From Strongylocentrotus purpuratus (lineage: Eukaryota > Echinodermata > Echinoidea > Camarodonta > Strongylocentrotidae): a DNA stretch of 64,000 nucleotides. Shown here one piece after another: positions 1 through 12,591 of the stretch. The notes beneath the pieces are model-generated. The model saw only the letters and a program-made list of their open reading frames with translations, did no database searches and had not been told where the DNA came from. The stretch is taken from positions 13,548,882 to 13,612,881 of the forward strand of contig NW_022145611.1 of assembly GCF_000002235.5 (NCBI RefSeq), in the 5' to 3' direction. Within the stretch, counting starts at the first letter, position 1. Every line of letters starts with the position of its first letter. A program made the translations under genes and the position numbers.

Positions 1-153
1 GTCATTTGTCATTGAAAAAAAGGCTTTGTGAAACTGATGTCAGTTTGGATGCACATAATCTGCAAAATAGAAGCAAATTTGCCATAGAATGTTAGCATTT
101 GTTATTTTTTCAATGACAAATGACAAAAATCAAGTTTTATGAAACAGGGTCCT
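1..153. mobile_element. MITE, GGGCCCTGTTTCAT family, cut by the window start
   Basis: GTCATTTGTCATTG at 1-14 is the inverse of CAATGACAAATGAC at 111-124. The right end reads AAGTTTTATGAAACAGGGTC, the family terminus. The left outer terminus lies before base 1. Confidence 0.7.
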
Positions 154-3100
154 GACATACTGCATGAGTGCTGATATATTTAGCCATTTGGCTATCACAA
201 TGCTAATATTGATAACACACTGAAAGTGCTTATAAAAGTTATTTAACTGGAATAGTGTTACATGTGTATCAATAACAAGTATTATCATCGATTGACAAAG
301 AATGATTCAGATATTTAATGACTGTTTTTGACATACTAACTTAATATTGCATCATCCTATATCTATCAAAATATCACCAAAAGAAATTGAGATATATTAA
401 AATCATTTCAGCTGTAAAAAAAAATTGATAGGGAGGTGACACATGTATATTGTTCACAGAATCAGAAGTAAGCTCACATCCTAGTCAAGCCAGATACTGC
501 TATCACGTGTATCATGCAGTTATGAATAATTTCATCTTGACTTAATTCGTCTCTAACAAATATGGCATTCAGGGGCACCAAAGAGACAAATTATAACCCT
601 TACTGCACCCCTTTCAAAACAAAAATAGAAATAGAAGTATAACAAAAGTATTCAAAGTACTACCTCGTAGATCTTATCTCGTGTATTTCCTTACTTTTAG
701 CAGCACAATTTGTCAGTTACACCCCGATTGAGCACTTCCATGATGAAGGATATATCATTTCCAAAAAAGAGGATACAATCTAAATTAGGCCTCTGCTCGT
801 TTTTATTTCACAGCGATTACATTTCCTACTTATTATACACTCTTGAATCACCAACAGGAAACGTTGCTATATCGACTTACACGTATCAAAATAGACATTT
901 GCATTTAAAACAGTGTACTATTTACTTGTTGATGATGAAGTAAGGCTAGGCTAAAAATAAATACAATTGACAGAAATTAGACATGTTAGTAAAGTTCAGG
1001 CAGTTTTAGTTCATTCGAATAGTGACTCATGGGGAGACCGGAAGTATTACGAGTCGTAGCACACAGCTGAATAATTTCTAGAATCTGAACTACATTTATT
1101 GGAGTTTTAAGTGCAATACATTAAAGGGAAGAAAAAGCCCTTTTTCGCTATGTTATTGATGATCAGATTTGTATACTTGTTATAGCATAGAAGTAGAATT
1201 TATTATTGGTCCTGGAAAGGCCCATACAGTAAACAATGCAGGATTGTAGAGAAGCAATGAAATGGGCTGGAATAGAATGTGAAATTATAATGATCACTCC
1301 ATAATATATTGCAAAATATGAAAGTAAACTGTAAAAGTTGTTCATTGAGACTTTGAAAGATTTGATCCTTTCCATCAATCTAACTTTACATAAATATTGG
1401 AAATGAACAAAAATATGCATCATTGGTTTGTTAGGCGACAGTGAAAATGTGGAAAAATCCAATGGAAGATCAAAGAGAGGAAAAGCATGAAAGAAGGGGG
1501 AGGGGGGGGGTGTACAGAACACAAGAAAAATAATAGTAATAAATGATAGAAAGATAGAGACACTGGCAGATTAAGACAGAAGAGAAAGAGAGAGAGAGAT
1601 ATGGAGAGAAACAGCTAACAATCAACATATAGAATTTAAACATATAGGACAATGTAGAGAGCAATCGAGAGGGGAAGAAGAGTTGAAAAGAAGGTGAAGA
1701 TACAGAGAGGGAGAGAACGAATGATAAAGAGGGGGTGTGTGTGCTAAAGAAAGAGAAGAAGAAAAAAGAGAGAAAGGAAGTGAGAGAAAGAGAGACACAC
1801 AGAGAAAAACCGAGCAAGAGACAGACATGGGGACACAGACCACAATGGAATTACCACACAACAGAATGCCGACATTCTGTGCGCTCTGATCTTCGCCACA
1901 AGTTTGAAAAACTTTATACAAAAAAAAAAACATTCACCGCAACGATTTCCCCTCTTATTTTCCCTTTTATTTGCCGCTTTCAACAGGAAGCACATGGTTT
2001 GGCTGTTAAGTCTTACTCATTCCCGGCGAGAACCCTCAACAAATACCCCCAACGAACACCCCGACAAATCCTAGTATAGACATTCACAGATTGGCCAAAA
2101 ATCTCTGCAAATCGCACGTAGGAAACCCGATAGTCCTCATATTCATCCAGAAAAAGGAAATGATAGATTTAGACTGTAATATGAATTCTTAAGCCTTTCT
2201 AGTGACATTAGATTCAACTGTAACAATGCTTGTGAATCATGTTGGCACAGACACTGCTTTAATGCATGAATTGTGCTGAAAACAGATTTTAAAAGAAAAG
2301 GGGGTTTCATCATTATTTGTTTGGTTTACTTTGATTAAAAAGCAAATGCAATAAACTTTTGCGAGCTCCAAAGTAAAATTTCGCAATGTGCAGATTTTCT
2401 GACATCACAGGAATTCTACTCTTCCTAGAATAACTTCTCATAAGAACTTTTTTCCTATCTTTAAGTGACAATTTCAGCTTAACCATACAACAAAACACCA
2501 CTATTTAACCCCTCCCTCCCATTGTATCTTTAACATATGTGACTGAAACATATAATTGATAACATATATATGGGGTGGAAGAGTAACAGCAGTTCAATTT
2601 AAACTCAACAAGTTTCAGACAAGAAGATTTTTTTTTGTTTGTCTCAAAAGGTGCACTCCTCCATTTCATTTCTATTTCCAGTCTACCAGTACATATTTAC
2701 ACATTTTATCTACTCTTCTCCCAACATGTGGATGACAAGAAGTAGAGATCTAGCGGGTGGAAAAGTAACCAGAAAAAAAAAGACGTTCAGTTCTAGCTCG
2801 ACTAGAGACATAGAAATAGATCAAACAAATATAGGCCACCCCAAACCTTGTGGCAAATGAATTTAATTTTTCTCAGATATAAACACACCATAAAATTTCT
2901 TTTCAAGGGCACCATGATATCACAATAAAGTTTTATGTCTGTTTTGGCCATAAAAGTATTATTCCAGTAATATCGCTGGTAATATCGCGTAGATGTTAAC
3001 AGTTGAAGTCTGTTGAAATAATCCGCACCCTCCCCATTCCCAAATTCAATTTCAGTCTGCAGGACATGTTTTGCAACCAATTTCACAGGATATGATGGAT

Positions 3101-3484
3101 AAATCCTGTGGTTTTCTCTCTAATAATTTAGATTTTGGCATTACCCGATAAATGCTTTATGCCTGCATTGAAATGGTTACATCATTATATTGCGTGTTCT
3201 TTGATTAGAAGTTGAAGTAGTGAAAGAGCAACTAAACATATTTTTTTTAAATGACAAAATGGTAAATAAATATGGTCATTTCACCCAGTCCAAACGGCTT
3301 AAAAATCAGGTTTTCAATCAACAATTTGACTGAAAAATGGACAAGTTTTTATCCAATCTGAAAAGTGAAAAAAATAAAGTTCATTACCAAACACCTCAGG
3401 GCAGACAATACTTACTAGGGAATTCTCATCTTAGTTTTACCATTGACCTATTTTGAAGAAAAAAACAGATGTAATTTTAAGCCT
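154..3484. other. No gene seen; AT-rich DNA with a GA-rich tract
   Basis: I see no supported exon. From about 1490 to 1830 the plus strand is strongly purine-rich (AGAGAG, GAAGAA), which produces long spurious Ser/Leu/Phe open frames on the minus strand. Confidence 0.6.
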
Positions 3485-3613
3485 CGGTCACAAATGCCAT
3501 TAAGAACTGCTACGAACGCCGTACGAATGATTTTCAGACAACGGAAATTCGGGAAGACAATGGAAAAACAGAGATTCGTACGAAATTATCGCTCGTACAA
3601 ATCTTTGTGACCG
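3485..3613. mobile_element. Small MITE-like element with CGGTCACAAA ends
   Basis: CGGTCACAAA at 3485-3494 is inverted as TTTGTGACCG at 3604-3613; inside, CGTACGAAT-type motifs occur in both orientations. About 129 bp with no coding capacity. Confidence 0.6.
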
Positions 3614-4177
3614 TAGCATTAAGGACAATTATTTATTTGAGAGAAATTAGACAAACAAATAACAACTAAGTTATTCATAACCTAATCCAGTTTTGTACTT
3701 TTCTATCTAAGTACATGAAAATATTATTTGTCCTGATTTATGCTTCACGAGAATGTGATATGTGAAAGCTTATGTCTAAAAGAAGTCAACTAAGGCTCTA
3801 AAATTCAACCAGTCCACCGTTCATTCCAGAGTTTTCAACAACAAAAAACCCATCAAATTTACAAGGGGTATGAATAATTTATTTGTTTACTGTACATATA
3901 TTATTTCACTTCCAGAGAATAAAGGTAAGAAAAAACAAGGACCAACCCGAGATGTTTAATATATTTCATGTTAAGGGCTACATCTTCAAAAGCTCTGTTG
4001 AAGCCAGATGGCGTTATTAACTCCTATACTTTAACACAAAGATAGCACACTACCTGGCTCTGAACATATTCAGAAGAAATGATAGCAGCAAATGAAAGTC
4101 TAATCACACATTCTTAAAATGTACAAACATGGGTTATAGCACACCTTTAAGTATTTTGGTTGTTAATTAAGCTTGTT

Positions 4178-4240
4178 AGAAAAAAGAAGAATCACAGAGG
4201 ATCTAACAGAAAAGCGATGTCGAATTAAAAACTATATACC
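4178..4240 (+). repeat. Short dispersed repeat, copy 1
   Basis: A block containing GAATCACAGAGG, TCTAACAGAAAAGCGATGTC and AATTAAAAACTATAT is repeated almost exactly at 11018-11083. Confidence 0.65.
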
Positions 4241-4747
4241 CGGTATATATATATATATATATAAAGGAATTGGTTTCCCCCTACGTCATACTGTAACAAT
4301 TTAGTTAGCTCCCCTTCCCACATACATATACATCAAAGAGCCACATCTAATTACTCTAAATATTAAGGGAGGGCATTAAACTTGTGCAAATGGACCTTAT
4401 ACTATCTTAGGCCATGATTAATGACATCCCATTGGCCCTCTTTTTTCAAGAGTTCATCATGGAATTAACTAGATGCAAGCCATATGCCAAGTTGAAAGGC
4501 ATGTACTGCGGCCTATGCATAGTTGTCCAACATCGTTTTCTCAGATTCTTTTGACATTGGTTGATAAATACATGATATTTTTTTGTTGTAAACTGTTTTT
4601 TAAAAGTTTTTTTAAAATCTCTTAGTGGAGAGAATAATCACAATTGACTATTATTGTTTTTCATTGTATTCCTTGGGTCATATGCTAGCAAAGAGGATTT
4701 CAAGCAAAAACAAAAAACTTAGGAATTGACATCACAACTTGTAAAGC

Positions 4748-4779
4748 CTTCTCTCTCTCTCTCTCTCTCTCTTTGTATT

Positions 4780-4827
<48 letters not shown>
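4748..4827. repeat. Compound microsatellite (CT)n then (TA)n
   Basis: About 12 CT units followed by more than 20 TA units. A shorter TA run lies at 4246-4263. Confidence 0.9.
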
Positions 4828-4829
<2 letters not shown>

Positions 4830-5218
4830 CATTTGCATAAAAATGACAGAGTACACTTTATTTCTTTCTTAATATGACTTTTGACATTGGATCAGTGGCA
4901 TATCCACATATTGATAAAAGGGGGGGAGGGGATCTTTCCTGGGCAGGGTGGGGTGTATGCTTGCTCCACCCACTGCTGGGCACGAACTGTAAGAAAACTG
5001 ATTTAAACAAAAATAAAGCATATATTTGTTACATGGTTACAGATACATTACAAGCATTTTTTCTTTCCATATTCTTAGTAAAGCAATATAAATTTAAAAT
5101 CTACCAACATGCCATATTTTGAATGTGGAAGCTTTCTTTAACCTTCAACCAAAACTAATCTCAGTTTGACAAAAACTGACAGACATGAAGCTGTACAAGT
5201 GTATACAAATCGTCCCTA

Positions 5219-5299
5219 TTTTCACAAACTGACGGTAGTGAGGAAAATCGTAACGCAAAGTGAATGCAATTTTTTTCCACTACCGTCACTTCGTGAAAA
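5219..5299. mobile_element. Hairpin or mini-MITE of about 80 bp
   Basis: TTTTCACAAACTGACGGTAG on the left is mirrored by CTACCGTCACTTCGTGAAAA on the right, giving arms of about 22 bp with few mismatches and a short spacer. Confidence 0.65.
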
Positions 5300-5660
5300 C
5301 AGCGACGAAATATCCAACCTTGGCAAACAAATAACACACAAAAATAGAGTAATCAATAACATTTCTTTGGCTGCTGTTTAAAAAACAGCAAACAGCAGCC
5401 ATTCAAAAAAACTTTGCATCCTCTATCAACATGACTTTGAACAATGAATAATTGACACCGGGAGGAAGTCTGCTCGAAAAGGTCAACTCGTAATTTAGTC
5501 TTCACGTTGAAATAATTTCCTAACATGCCCGGCAAGGTCCATGGCATCAATCATTTTCTTTTTTGGGTGTCAGACAGCTAGGGCCGATGGAGGGATTGGT
5601 AGTGACGGAGCTACCGACTGGACTGTGGTCTATTTACCTGACCCCGAGATGAAAGGCAAA

Positions 5661-6319
5661 CGGTCATTGACATGTTCAGACAAATGGTTGGTTTTCAATA
5701 AATAGCAGTGAGTTTGGATACTCCCTGGTTTTAGTTCACTCCTCATTCAGAGCACCATAATTATAGGAGTAGTCCTCTTATTTATTAATGAGTGATCCAG
5801 AAGAACACTTGAGTATATGTTTTAAAAAGTTTTGGTTTCATTTGATACAACGAGTCAGCACACTCTAGGAAATGTACCATAACTAGCAAAACATAAAAAT
5901 AACAATCATACTGGCCGAGGGGTGATTGACCGGTACATATATACCTCCTAACCTCTTGAAATTTACTTGTAAATGAAATTGTTAGACCCAGTAATCTGTT
6001 GATGGGTTGTAGTCTCTAAATAATCTTTAAATGTTGCTCAAGTTATTAATTAAAGTTTACTTTTCATCCTAGCTAATACCACTGGACTATCTCAAAGAGG
6101 TAATCCAGCAAATAGGAAATGAGTCTACACTGACTTAAGATTGACCCAACTAAGAACAATCTTATATTTCATGTGTGAAAGAGGTCTTAGGGACAGAACT
6201 CGGCGTATAGAGTAGAAGCCATGTGTATGGAGAGGTTCTGAGACGGGTGTGATGGCAAAGTAATGAGGGAAGACATACAAAGCAAGCCGGTGATGGATCT
6301 ATCCCACATTTGGAGAGAT

Positions 6320-6350
<31 letters not shown>

Positions 6351-6534
6351 GCGGAAACGAGGAGGAAGCGAATGTAGAAGGCAGACCGACAGGAAGATTA
6401 GACCAGCTGAGACAAGGTGAGAGAGAGAATGAGTGAGAGAGAGAGAGAGAGAGAGGGGAGGAGAAAGAGGGGAGAAAGAGAATGAGAAGGACCAAGTGAG
6501 GAACGAAGAGAGGAATACAGAACAAGATATTTAA

Positions 6535-6580
<46 letters not shown>

Positions 6581-8395
6581 GGGGGGGGGAAGAGATAAAT
6601 GTAGAGAGTCACAAATGGGATGGATAATATTGAAAAGTGATATTAATATTTAAGAGAAACAAGAAACAGAGTCAACAGCAAATGGTGAAGAAGAGGCGAA
6701 AAGGATGGAGACAGGGAAACTGAAAGAAAACAAATTTATAAAAAGAAACAGAAAGAAAAGGTAACAGCAGAAGCAGGTAAGTGATAAGGATGTCCAAACA
6801 ATCAATAAAGCATACAAATATAACACAAGAGTTATAAAAGGAAAGAGAATGAAACATGTGATAAAAATGTCAAGATGAAACCAAAATTTCAACCACAAAA
6901 AATGATGTAAGTGACAAAAAAAAAAAAAGAGGCGAAAATCCCATGAACTCCAAATATTCAAGTTACATAAATAAGTACCAGAAGATAGGAAGGAAATAAG
7001 GAAGTAGGGCAATGTAAATAACTGAACATCATAACAGTTGAAGACATTAGTTACGGCTAGGATGGAGACAGTTGACTAACCCTTGAGGTCTGGAGCTAGC
7101 TGGCAGAAATAGAACTTAATATGCCATGGAACTAAAAGCAAACAAAGGAAGGAAGACATATGAAGCATACACACTAGATTTAACCAAGGTATTGCATCAG
7201 GGACAAAGTCTAATATTTCTGGGTTTGGCACATTAACTTTTGATTCCAAATCTTAAAACAAAAAGAAAGGAATATTCTTGAGCAGCATTTCTGAGCAACT
7301 TGTGCCCAGCTTTGTTGCACGATAACACCAGACACTACAATCTCGGAGGAACTGATCTAGCAATGTAGCAACAAATTGTAAAATTAGCGATGTATCAACA
7401 AATTCAAAACACTTTTTACCCATGAAATAGGCAATCTTTACAATAAAGGAGGCATTACGGCATGGCTCAGGGGTAAAACAAGGGAGAAACTGATCAAAAA
7501 GAAAAGGTGATGCGCTAGTGTATGTGTCTTTTGGTAATGTATTAATCCAAAGTTACCAACACCCTCAGATAGGACTTACATGTACATCCATTGGTCTGAG
7601 AGGTTCTTATTTACATGTGAAAGCTTGCTTTCTTATGTAAATATTAGATGAAATTGATTAATTTCCATTCAAATATATCCAATCACAAAAAGATAACTTC
7701 ACGTAAAATGATTTAACAATAAAACATGACATCTGAGTCCTCAAATTGAAGAAGTAGAACTCATTTATATAATAAGGAAGGTTAACAAAATGCGATCATT
7801 CACTATCTGTTTACATTTCGGATTATTGTACTTCACTCCACAATTCACATATCATGCTAGTAACTTTTCATACACCATACTACAGACACATACACAAATT
7901 CTCAAGAGCCATACATGTACGTTACAAAAAGCTCAGTTCCACTTTTCCATTCCACATTTGTGTTGATGCATACCAATGTTATACTCTGAACAATCAGCAT
8001 TGCTATACATTACAAACAACGTTTTTACCATTCATATTTTGATGAAAACAGTGCCATACTCTGGTAAACTTTATTCTGTACAAAAGAATACACATTACAT
8101 ATTTCAGTCACAAATAAAACAATGTTCCCATAAATTGGCAGTTTATAATCCCTGTTCAACTTTGTATCCTCTCAAGTAGAAGATGAGGAGATAAGTAACT
8201 GCCTAACTGGTAGTGGAAATGCCAATTTCTGTCTCTTAAGATACTATGTCCCTTTTGCAGCCAACCTCAAATTCTGTAGAACTCTGCAGGAATTATGAAT
8301 ATGTCATGTATGTCCTATCTGTGAAATTTAAACGTTAGCAGTGTCATAATATTCAAATTATGCAAGGAAACCAGTTTACTTGCTAGACTTCACTG
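5661..8395. other. No gene seen; G and GA microsatellites
   Basis: Holds a run of about 30 G at 6320-6349 and GA arrays at 6419-6455 and 6540-6590 ending in a second G run. Long open frames here are microsatellite translations. Nothing supportable was found between 6650 and 8395. Confidence 0.6.
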
Positions 8396-8748
8396 TCAGA
8401 CACTTTTGTCAGTATTGAGTGACTGACTGGCTTTTTCTTCTTCTTTGGTAATAACATACATAAAATGAGCTGTAAAGGATTTGTCTACATCAATAACCCA
8501 CTTCTTGTAATGGCCAAAATTAAACTGATTGCATCTTTGCGCAGCATAAAACGTACAACCATGCGGTACAATGGTCTGAAAATCAAGACTATTACTTATT
8601 GGCTCTATAGCTCCTAAGTCGAATTGACAACTAATAGTCGTTATTTTCCCACTTAAAGACATTTTCAAGCCCCATTTTTTTAAGGGGAGTTCTAAATTAG
8701 TATCATCTTTCAAATGCCATTGGAATTTAACCTTTTCATTTTTTTGGC
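8396..8748 (-). CDS. Candidate terminal exon, unrecognised
   Basis: The acceptor is CCCATTTGCAG at 8749. Read in phase 1 it encodes about 116 residues including WHLKDDTNLELPLKKWGLKM, IVPHGCTFYAAQRCNQFNF and GHYKKWVIDVDKSF, and stops at 8396. The many Trp, Tyr and Cys residues look like real protein. The phase does not follow directly from the 12118 exon, so it needs an intervening exon or belongs to another gene. No family was recognised. Confidence 0.35.
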
Positions 8749-9609
8749 CTGCAAATGGGACATAGTACCTTTAAACATCAAACAAGTGAACAATAATCAA
8801 AACCTGTTTTTCATTTCGATAGTACCCAATTCGTCATGACAATACATCTGTGCAGACAGATTTGTAAACTCTTTAAATATGGATCCACGTATCTGTTTCT
8901 AATTAGATGCAGACATGCGCATGACATCTGGAACATATTCGCACCAACAGGTCCCGGTTAAGCTGGTGACATTGAATGCTTCTGGAAACAAATGATTGAC
9001 ATATAATGTGTAAATCTGAGTCACCACCACCACCACCCCACACGATATCATACACATGGACAATAGACCTTTATCATCACAATCATAAACACAACAGTAT
9101 GCATTTCGTATGAGACAGAAAATAGATTTATCATTGTGAGTCATCCACATGTTTATTCGTATAACAAATAAATAGGAAGTGTCCAATATTCAAATGACAT
9201 ACACATTTTATTTCTAAATATATTATGATTTCATATTAAAATATACGTTTCAAAGATACTGTACAACAACTAGACAAAGGAAAAACACCCAGACACAATC
9301 ACACAATCAATTTCCAATATTGGATACGAAATATTTTTTATTTGCATTCTAGGAAGATCAAAATTTGGTGGACTGCAAAACTATCATGGCACAAACATTA
9401 ACCAACAACAGTAAATGAACAACACAGTTTCAATCAAAAAGATTTCTCACTACAATTTAATTCAATTTTGTATACCTGAGAAAAAGATAATAATTATCGA
9501 CCCCCAAAACTGAATTCATACCTACAGATAACTGACAGAATCTTTGCATTTGGGCGTAATGTAATTTTGTCTCATTGATGTGACTGGGATATTAAGAATA
9601 CTTTCCAGA

Positions 9610-10440
9610 CTACTACCCTTTCATCCATCCCTCCTTGTTCGAATCTGTTGAGCAGAGACCCAACGAGGAGTGTATGATTGAAAGATGTCTTTGGAAGCTG
9701 ATTGCTGTACAGAGACCCAACAAGGGAATGACTGAAAGATGATTTTCAGACTTCTGCTCCACTGGCATTTTTGTTTGCTCATCCATTTCTCCATGTCTTG
9801 GGTCTCTTGTACAGAACCCCGCGAGGGAATGACTGAAAATGGCTTCAGATGCAGACTGCTTGATGTACAGAGATCCAGAAAGATGGTGTCCAGGATACTG
9901 TGTATTTGGCCTTTGAGCCATCCCTCTTGGACGGGTCTGTTGGACATAGACCCAGCAGCAAGGGGATGACTAAAAGATGTCTCCAGAAGAAGCTGACTCC
10001 TGAACGGTGACCCATCGAGTGAATGATTAAAAGAGGGTTTCCAGGATACTGGGTCCTGTTTCATAAAACTTTTCATCTTTAACAAAATGCTAAATTTCTA
10101 TGACAAATTAGCTCTCAGCCAATCAGATGCCATGAATCAGAAGCTTGTCACAGTAGCTTGTAACTTGTTATCGATATCAAGTTTTGTGAAACAGGGCCCT
10201 GGTCATCTAGCCTATTATCTATCCTGTACCTCCATGTCTCGAGTCTTCTGTGCTAAGACCTAGCAAAACTAGGCATAACTTACCAGATGTCTTTGGAAGC
10301 TCAATGCTGTACAGAGATACAGCATGATGGTTTTCAGGTTACTATCCCACTGGCCTTTTAGCCATCCTTCTTGTCCGAGTCTAACGAAAACAGATCTAAC
10401 AAGTGAATGACTTCAAGATTTATTTGGAAAGTGCTAACTG
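9610..10440. repeat. Decayed tandem repeat field
   Basis: Variants of GTACAGAGACCCAAC(A/G)AGG followed by GAATGACTGAAAGATG and TTCCAGGATACTG recur at irregular spacing of roughly 60-130 bp. A MITE at 10051-10199 interrupts the field. The long minus-strand open frame here is a by-product. Confidence 0.6.
10051..10199. mobile_element. MITE, GGGCCCTGTTTCAT family
   Basis: The termini GGGTCCTGTTTCATAAAACT and AAGTTTTGTGAAACAGGGCC are inverted copies. It inserted into the decayed tandem field, so it is younger than that field. Confidence 0.85.
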
Positions 10441-11017
10441 TACACAGTGAAGAGAGCCGTCAAGGGGGGGGGGGGGGGGGGTGGAGTGGAATACCTTTTC
10501 CCATTTTCTCTACGGCTAGTCCGAATCTGTCTATTGTGCAGGTGCCGAGACCCAGCGGAGATGGAATGACTAAAAAATATGTCTTCAGCAGCAGCCGATT
10601 GCCATACACAGAAGATTCGGCAATGACTAAAAGATGTCTGTGGAAGTTGATTGACACACACCGTGGGTCTGTCAAGGTGTCTGCTATCCGTCCCATCAGA
10701 TCTCATTACTCATCCAGTCATCATGATCCATCAGCGTCTCAAACCAGTCGTTACCCAGCTCGCCAGACAGGCTCTGTCAATCAAACAAGAGACAAATGGT
10801 CTTACATACAGTGAGTGTACAGACAGTGTGAGAGGACAATGCTGTTGCTTTATTACAGGTACGACTCATGTCCCAAGGGGTATTTTATCAATTGAGAACA
10901 ATCTACTTGATTTAAATGTGCTAAAATCAACGAGAACATTTAAGATTGATTTTAAAGATTTTCAAAACATCCCCATCCTCTGTCATAATTACTCTATTGG
11001 AATGAACTTTCTATTGT

Positions 11018-11083
11018 GAGAAGAAAAAAAAAGAATCACAGAGGTTCTAACAGAAAAGCGATGTCAAATTAAAAACTATATTG
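11018..11083 (+). repeat. Short dispersed repeat, copy 2
   Basis: Near-identical to 4178-4240 in the same orientation; the flanks differ. Confidence 0.65.
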
Positions 11084-11329
11084 GATTGATACATTCTGAA
11101 CTTTAACTTTGGAACCAACACTATGCCAAACCTTATTCTGACTGCCTTACAGGTTTCAAAAACTTAATGATCCATCGGAAAAGATTCCCAAGAAATAAAC
11201 ATTTTTGATAAGGTCAATGTAGAAGAAGTTTCCAACCTTTCTCCTCTTTTTAAATAAAAAGCAATTTGGTTTATTTCCTTGTTGGCAGCCTTCCCCTTAG
11301 AGATAATAAAGTCTTGAGCTAGAGTCTTA

Positions 11330-11556
11330 GTATGTGGTCTCCCTTTTGACATTTGATGGTGGCACAGGAATAGATGAGTCACTACTCTTAAAATTGGAAC
11401 AAAGATCTTCCACATGCAATCCTCAAGACTATGTGATACGGTGTCAAAGACTTTAAAGATCAGTGGTATAGTGACCAGAAGGTCCTGGGTTCAAGACTGG
11501 GTTGATGTTAGAAGCTTAGTTTGTGGTCTCTCTTTTGATATTTGATGGTGGCCGAG
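11330..11556 (+). repeat. Direct repeats flanking a tRNA-like segment
   Basis: CTTAGTATGTGGTCTCCCTT...CATTTGATGGTGG at about 11330 recurs as CTTAGTTTGTGGTCTCTCTT...TATTTGATGGTGG at about 11514. Between them, 11465-11500 reads AGTGGTATAGTGACCAGAAG then GTCCTGGGTTCAAGACTGGG, resembling box A and box B of a tRNA with its middle missing; probably a SINE remnant. Confidence 0.4.
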
Positions 11557-12117
11557 GGATAAATGAGTCGCATTCAAACAAAGATCATTTGCTTTTATAA
11601 CTTGTGCTAATCACAATTTTTGTTTTTTTACTCTGATGGAAGTTACAAAACAGGATTTAAGAACAATAGTTTCAAAAGCATTTACTAGGTGGGACAATCT
11701 CCTTTTTTTTGGTATGTTTTTTTGTTGTTGAAAATTTCATTCACAATTTGACGAATATGGATAACACTTATATTGGTATGGTTGCCTACCTACTGTAAAA
11801 AATATAAAAAAATATTAAAAAATAAAAATAATCAGAAAGAAGGTAAAATCATAAAAGTTTTATAAAGCTGGAGAGGCTTGCATTGGTCTGCATAACATGG
11901 GTGAATCTGGAGGGATAAGAAGTTGTTTTGATTATTCCAAACATGATTATTCTACAAGTTTCCTTTACATACAGACCTTTATGCAAGTATTCAGTCATTT
12001 TCGGTTTAAATATGGATGGCTGAAGGAAGATAAAAAGATTTTTTTTAAACAATCGTTTGAACCCCTGACAATCAGGATCACTCTATTGTAAACCAACCCA
12101 TTCTTTCTTCTACTAAC

Positions 12118-12591
12118 CTCTTGCATCATCTGCACATCATTGTCTTGGACCTTGTTCCTCTTCTGCTCATCACCATGGGCTGGCCCTGCATCAGGTCTCC
12201 CTGATGAAGCATCCATCCCATCTGCAGTCATGTTACCATGGTAAGGGATACCCTCACATGGCTGAACATGGGATGAAGAACCTGGTGGTAGCGATGAAGA
12301 TGAGCATGAAGTCGACTGGTTTGATGCTGAAGGTCTAGCTTGTTTTTTCGCTTGTGCAGATGATGAAGGAAGAAGCCGACTTGATGCAGACAAGGAGGGT
12401 AGCGTCGAGGATGGATTGACTGGTAGGGTTGACACGAAGGGGGATGATTGGTCCTGGTTACGTTGAGGACATGATGAAGGGCGGGGCACTGAACAGAGCG
12501 CAGGAATGTCGTCTTGGTTCACTTCCATGGAATCGCAATGTTGAAGTCTTGTCTCATCCAGGAGATCAAAGTCTGCATCCTCTTCACTCTC
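12118..12591 (-). CDS. Host gene exon 12, acidic then Ser/Pro-rich (158 codons)
   Basis: The acceptor is GCAATTTTCTAG and the donor is GTTAGT. Phase 0 on both sides. It opens ESEEDADFDLLDETRLQHCD and then becomes very rich in Ser and Pro (PSSTLPSLSASSRLLPSSSA), ending KVQDNDVQMMQE. If the donor is not used the frame reads on for about 40 codons before stopping at 11995, giving a possible alternative C-terminus. The next exon was not found with confidence; short phase-0 terminal readings exist at acceptors near 8985 and 8748. Confidence 0.78.

Noticed and set aside
1163-1995. Several overlapping minus-strand open frames of 83-119 codons
   Set aside because: They are translations of a GA-rich tract (Ser, Leu, Phe, Pro runs) with no splice or start context.
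6187-7012. Minus-strand frames of 120-141 codons
   Set aside because: Low-complexity products of GA and G microsatellites.
8899-8985. Short terminal reading after the acceptor TTGTTTCCAG
   Set aside because: In phase 0 it gives only seven residues before a stop; compatible with the host gene's end but too short to claim.
9613-10085. Minus-strand 154-codon frame
   Set aside because: It follows the decayed repeat field and crosses into a MITE; no coding signature.
11441-11510. tRNA gene on the plus strand
   Set aside because: Box A and box B-like motifs are too close and the anticodon arm is missing; treated as a SINE remnant.
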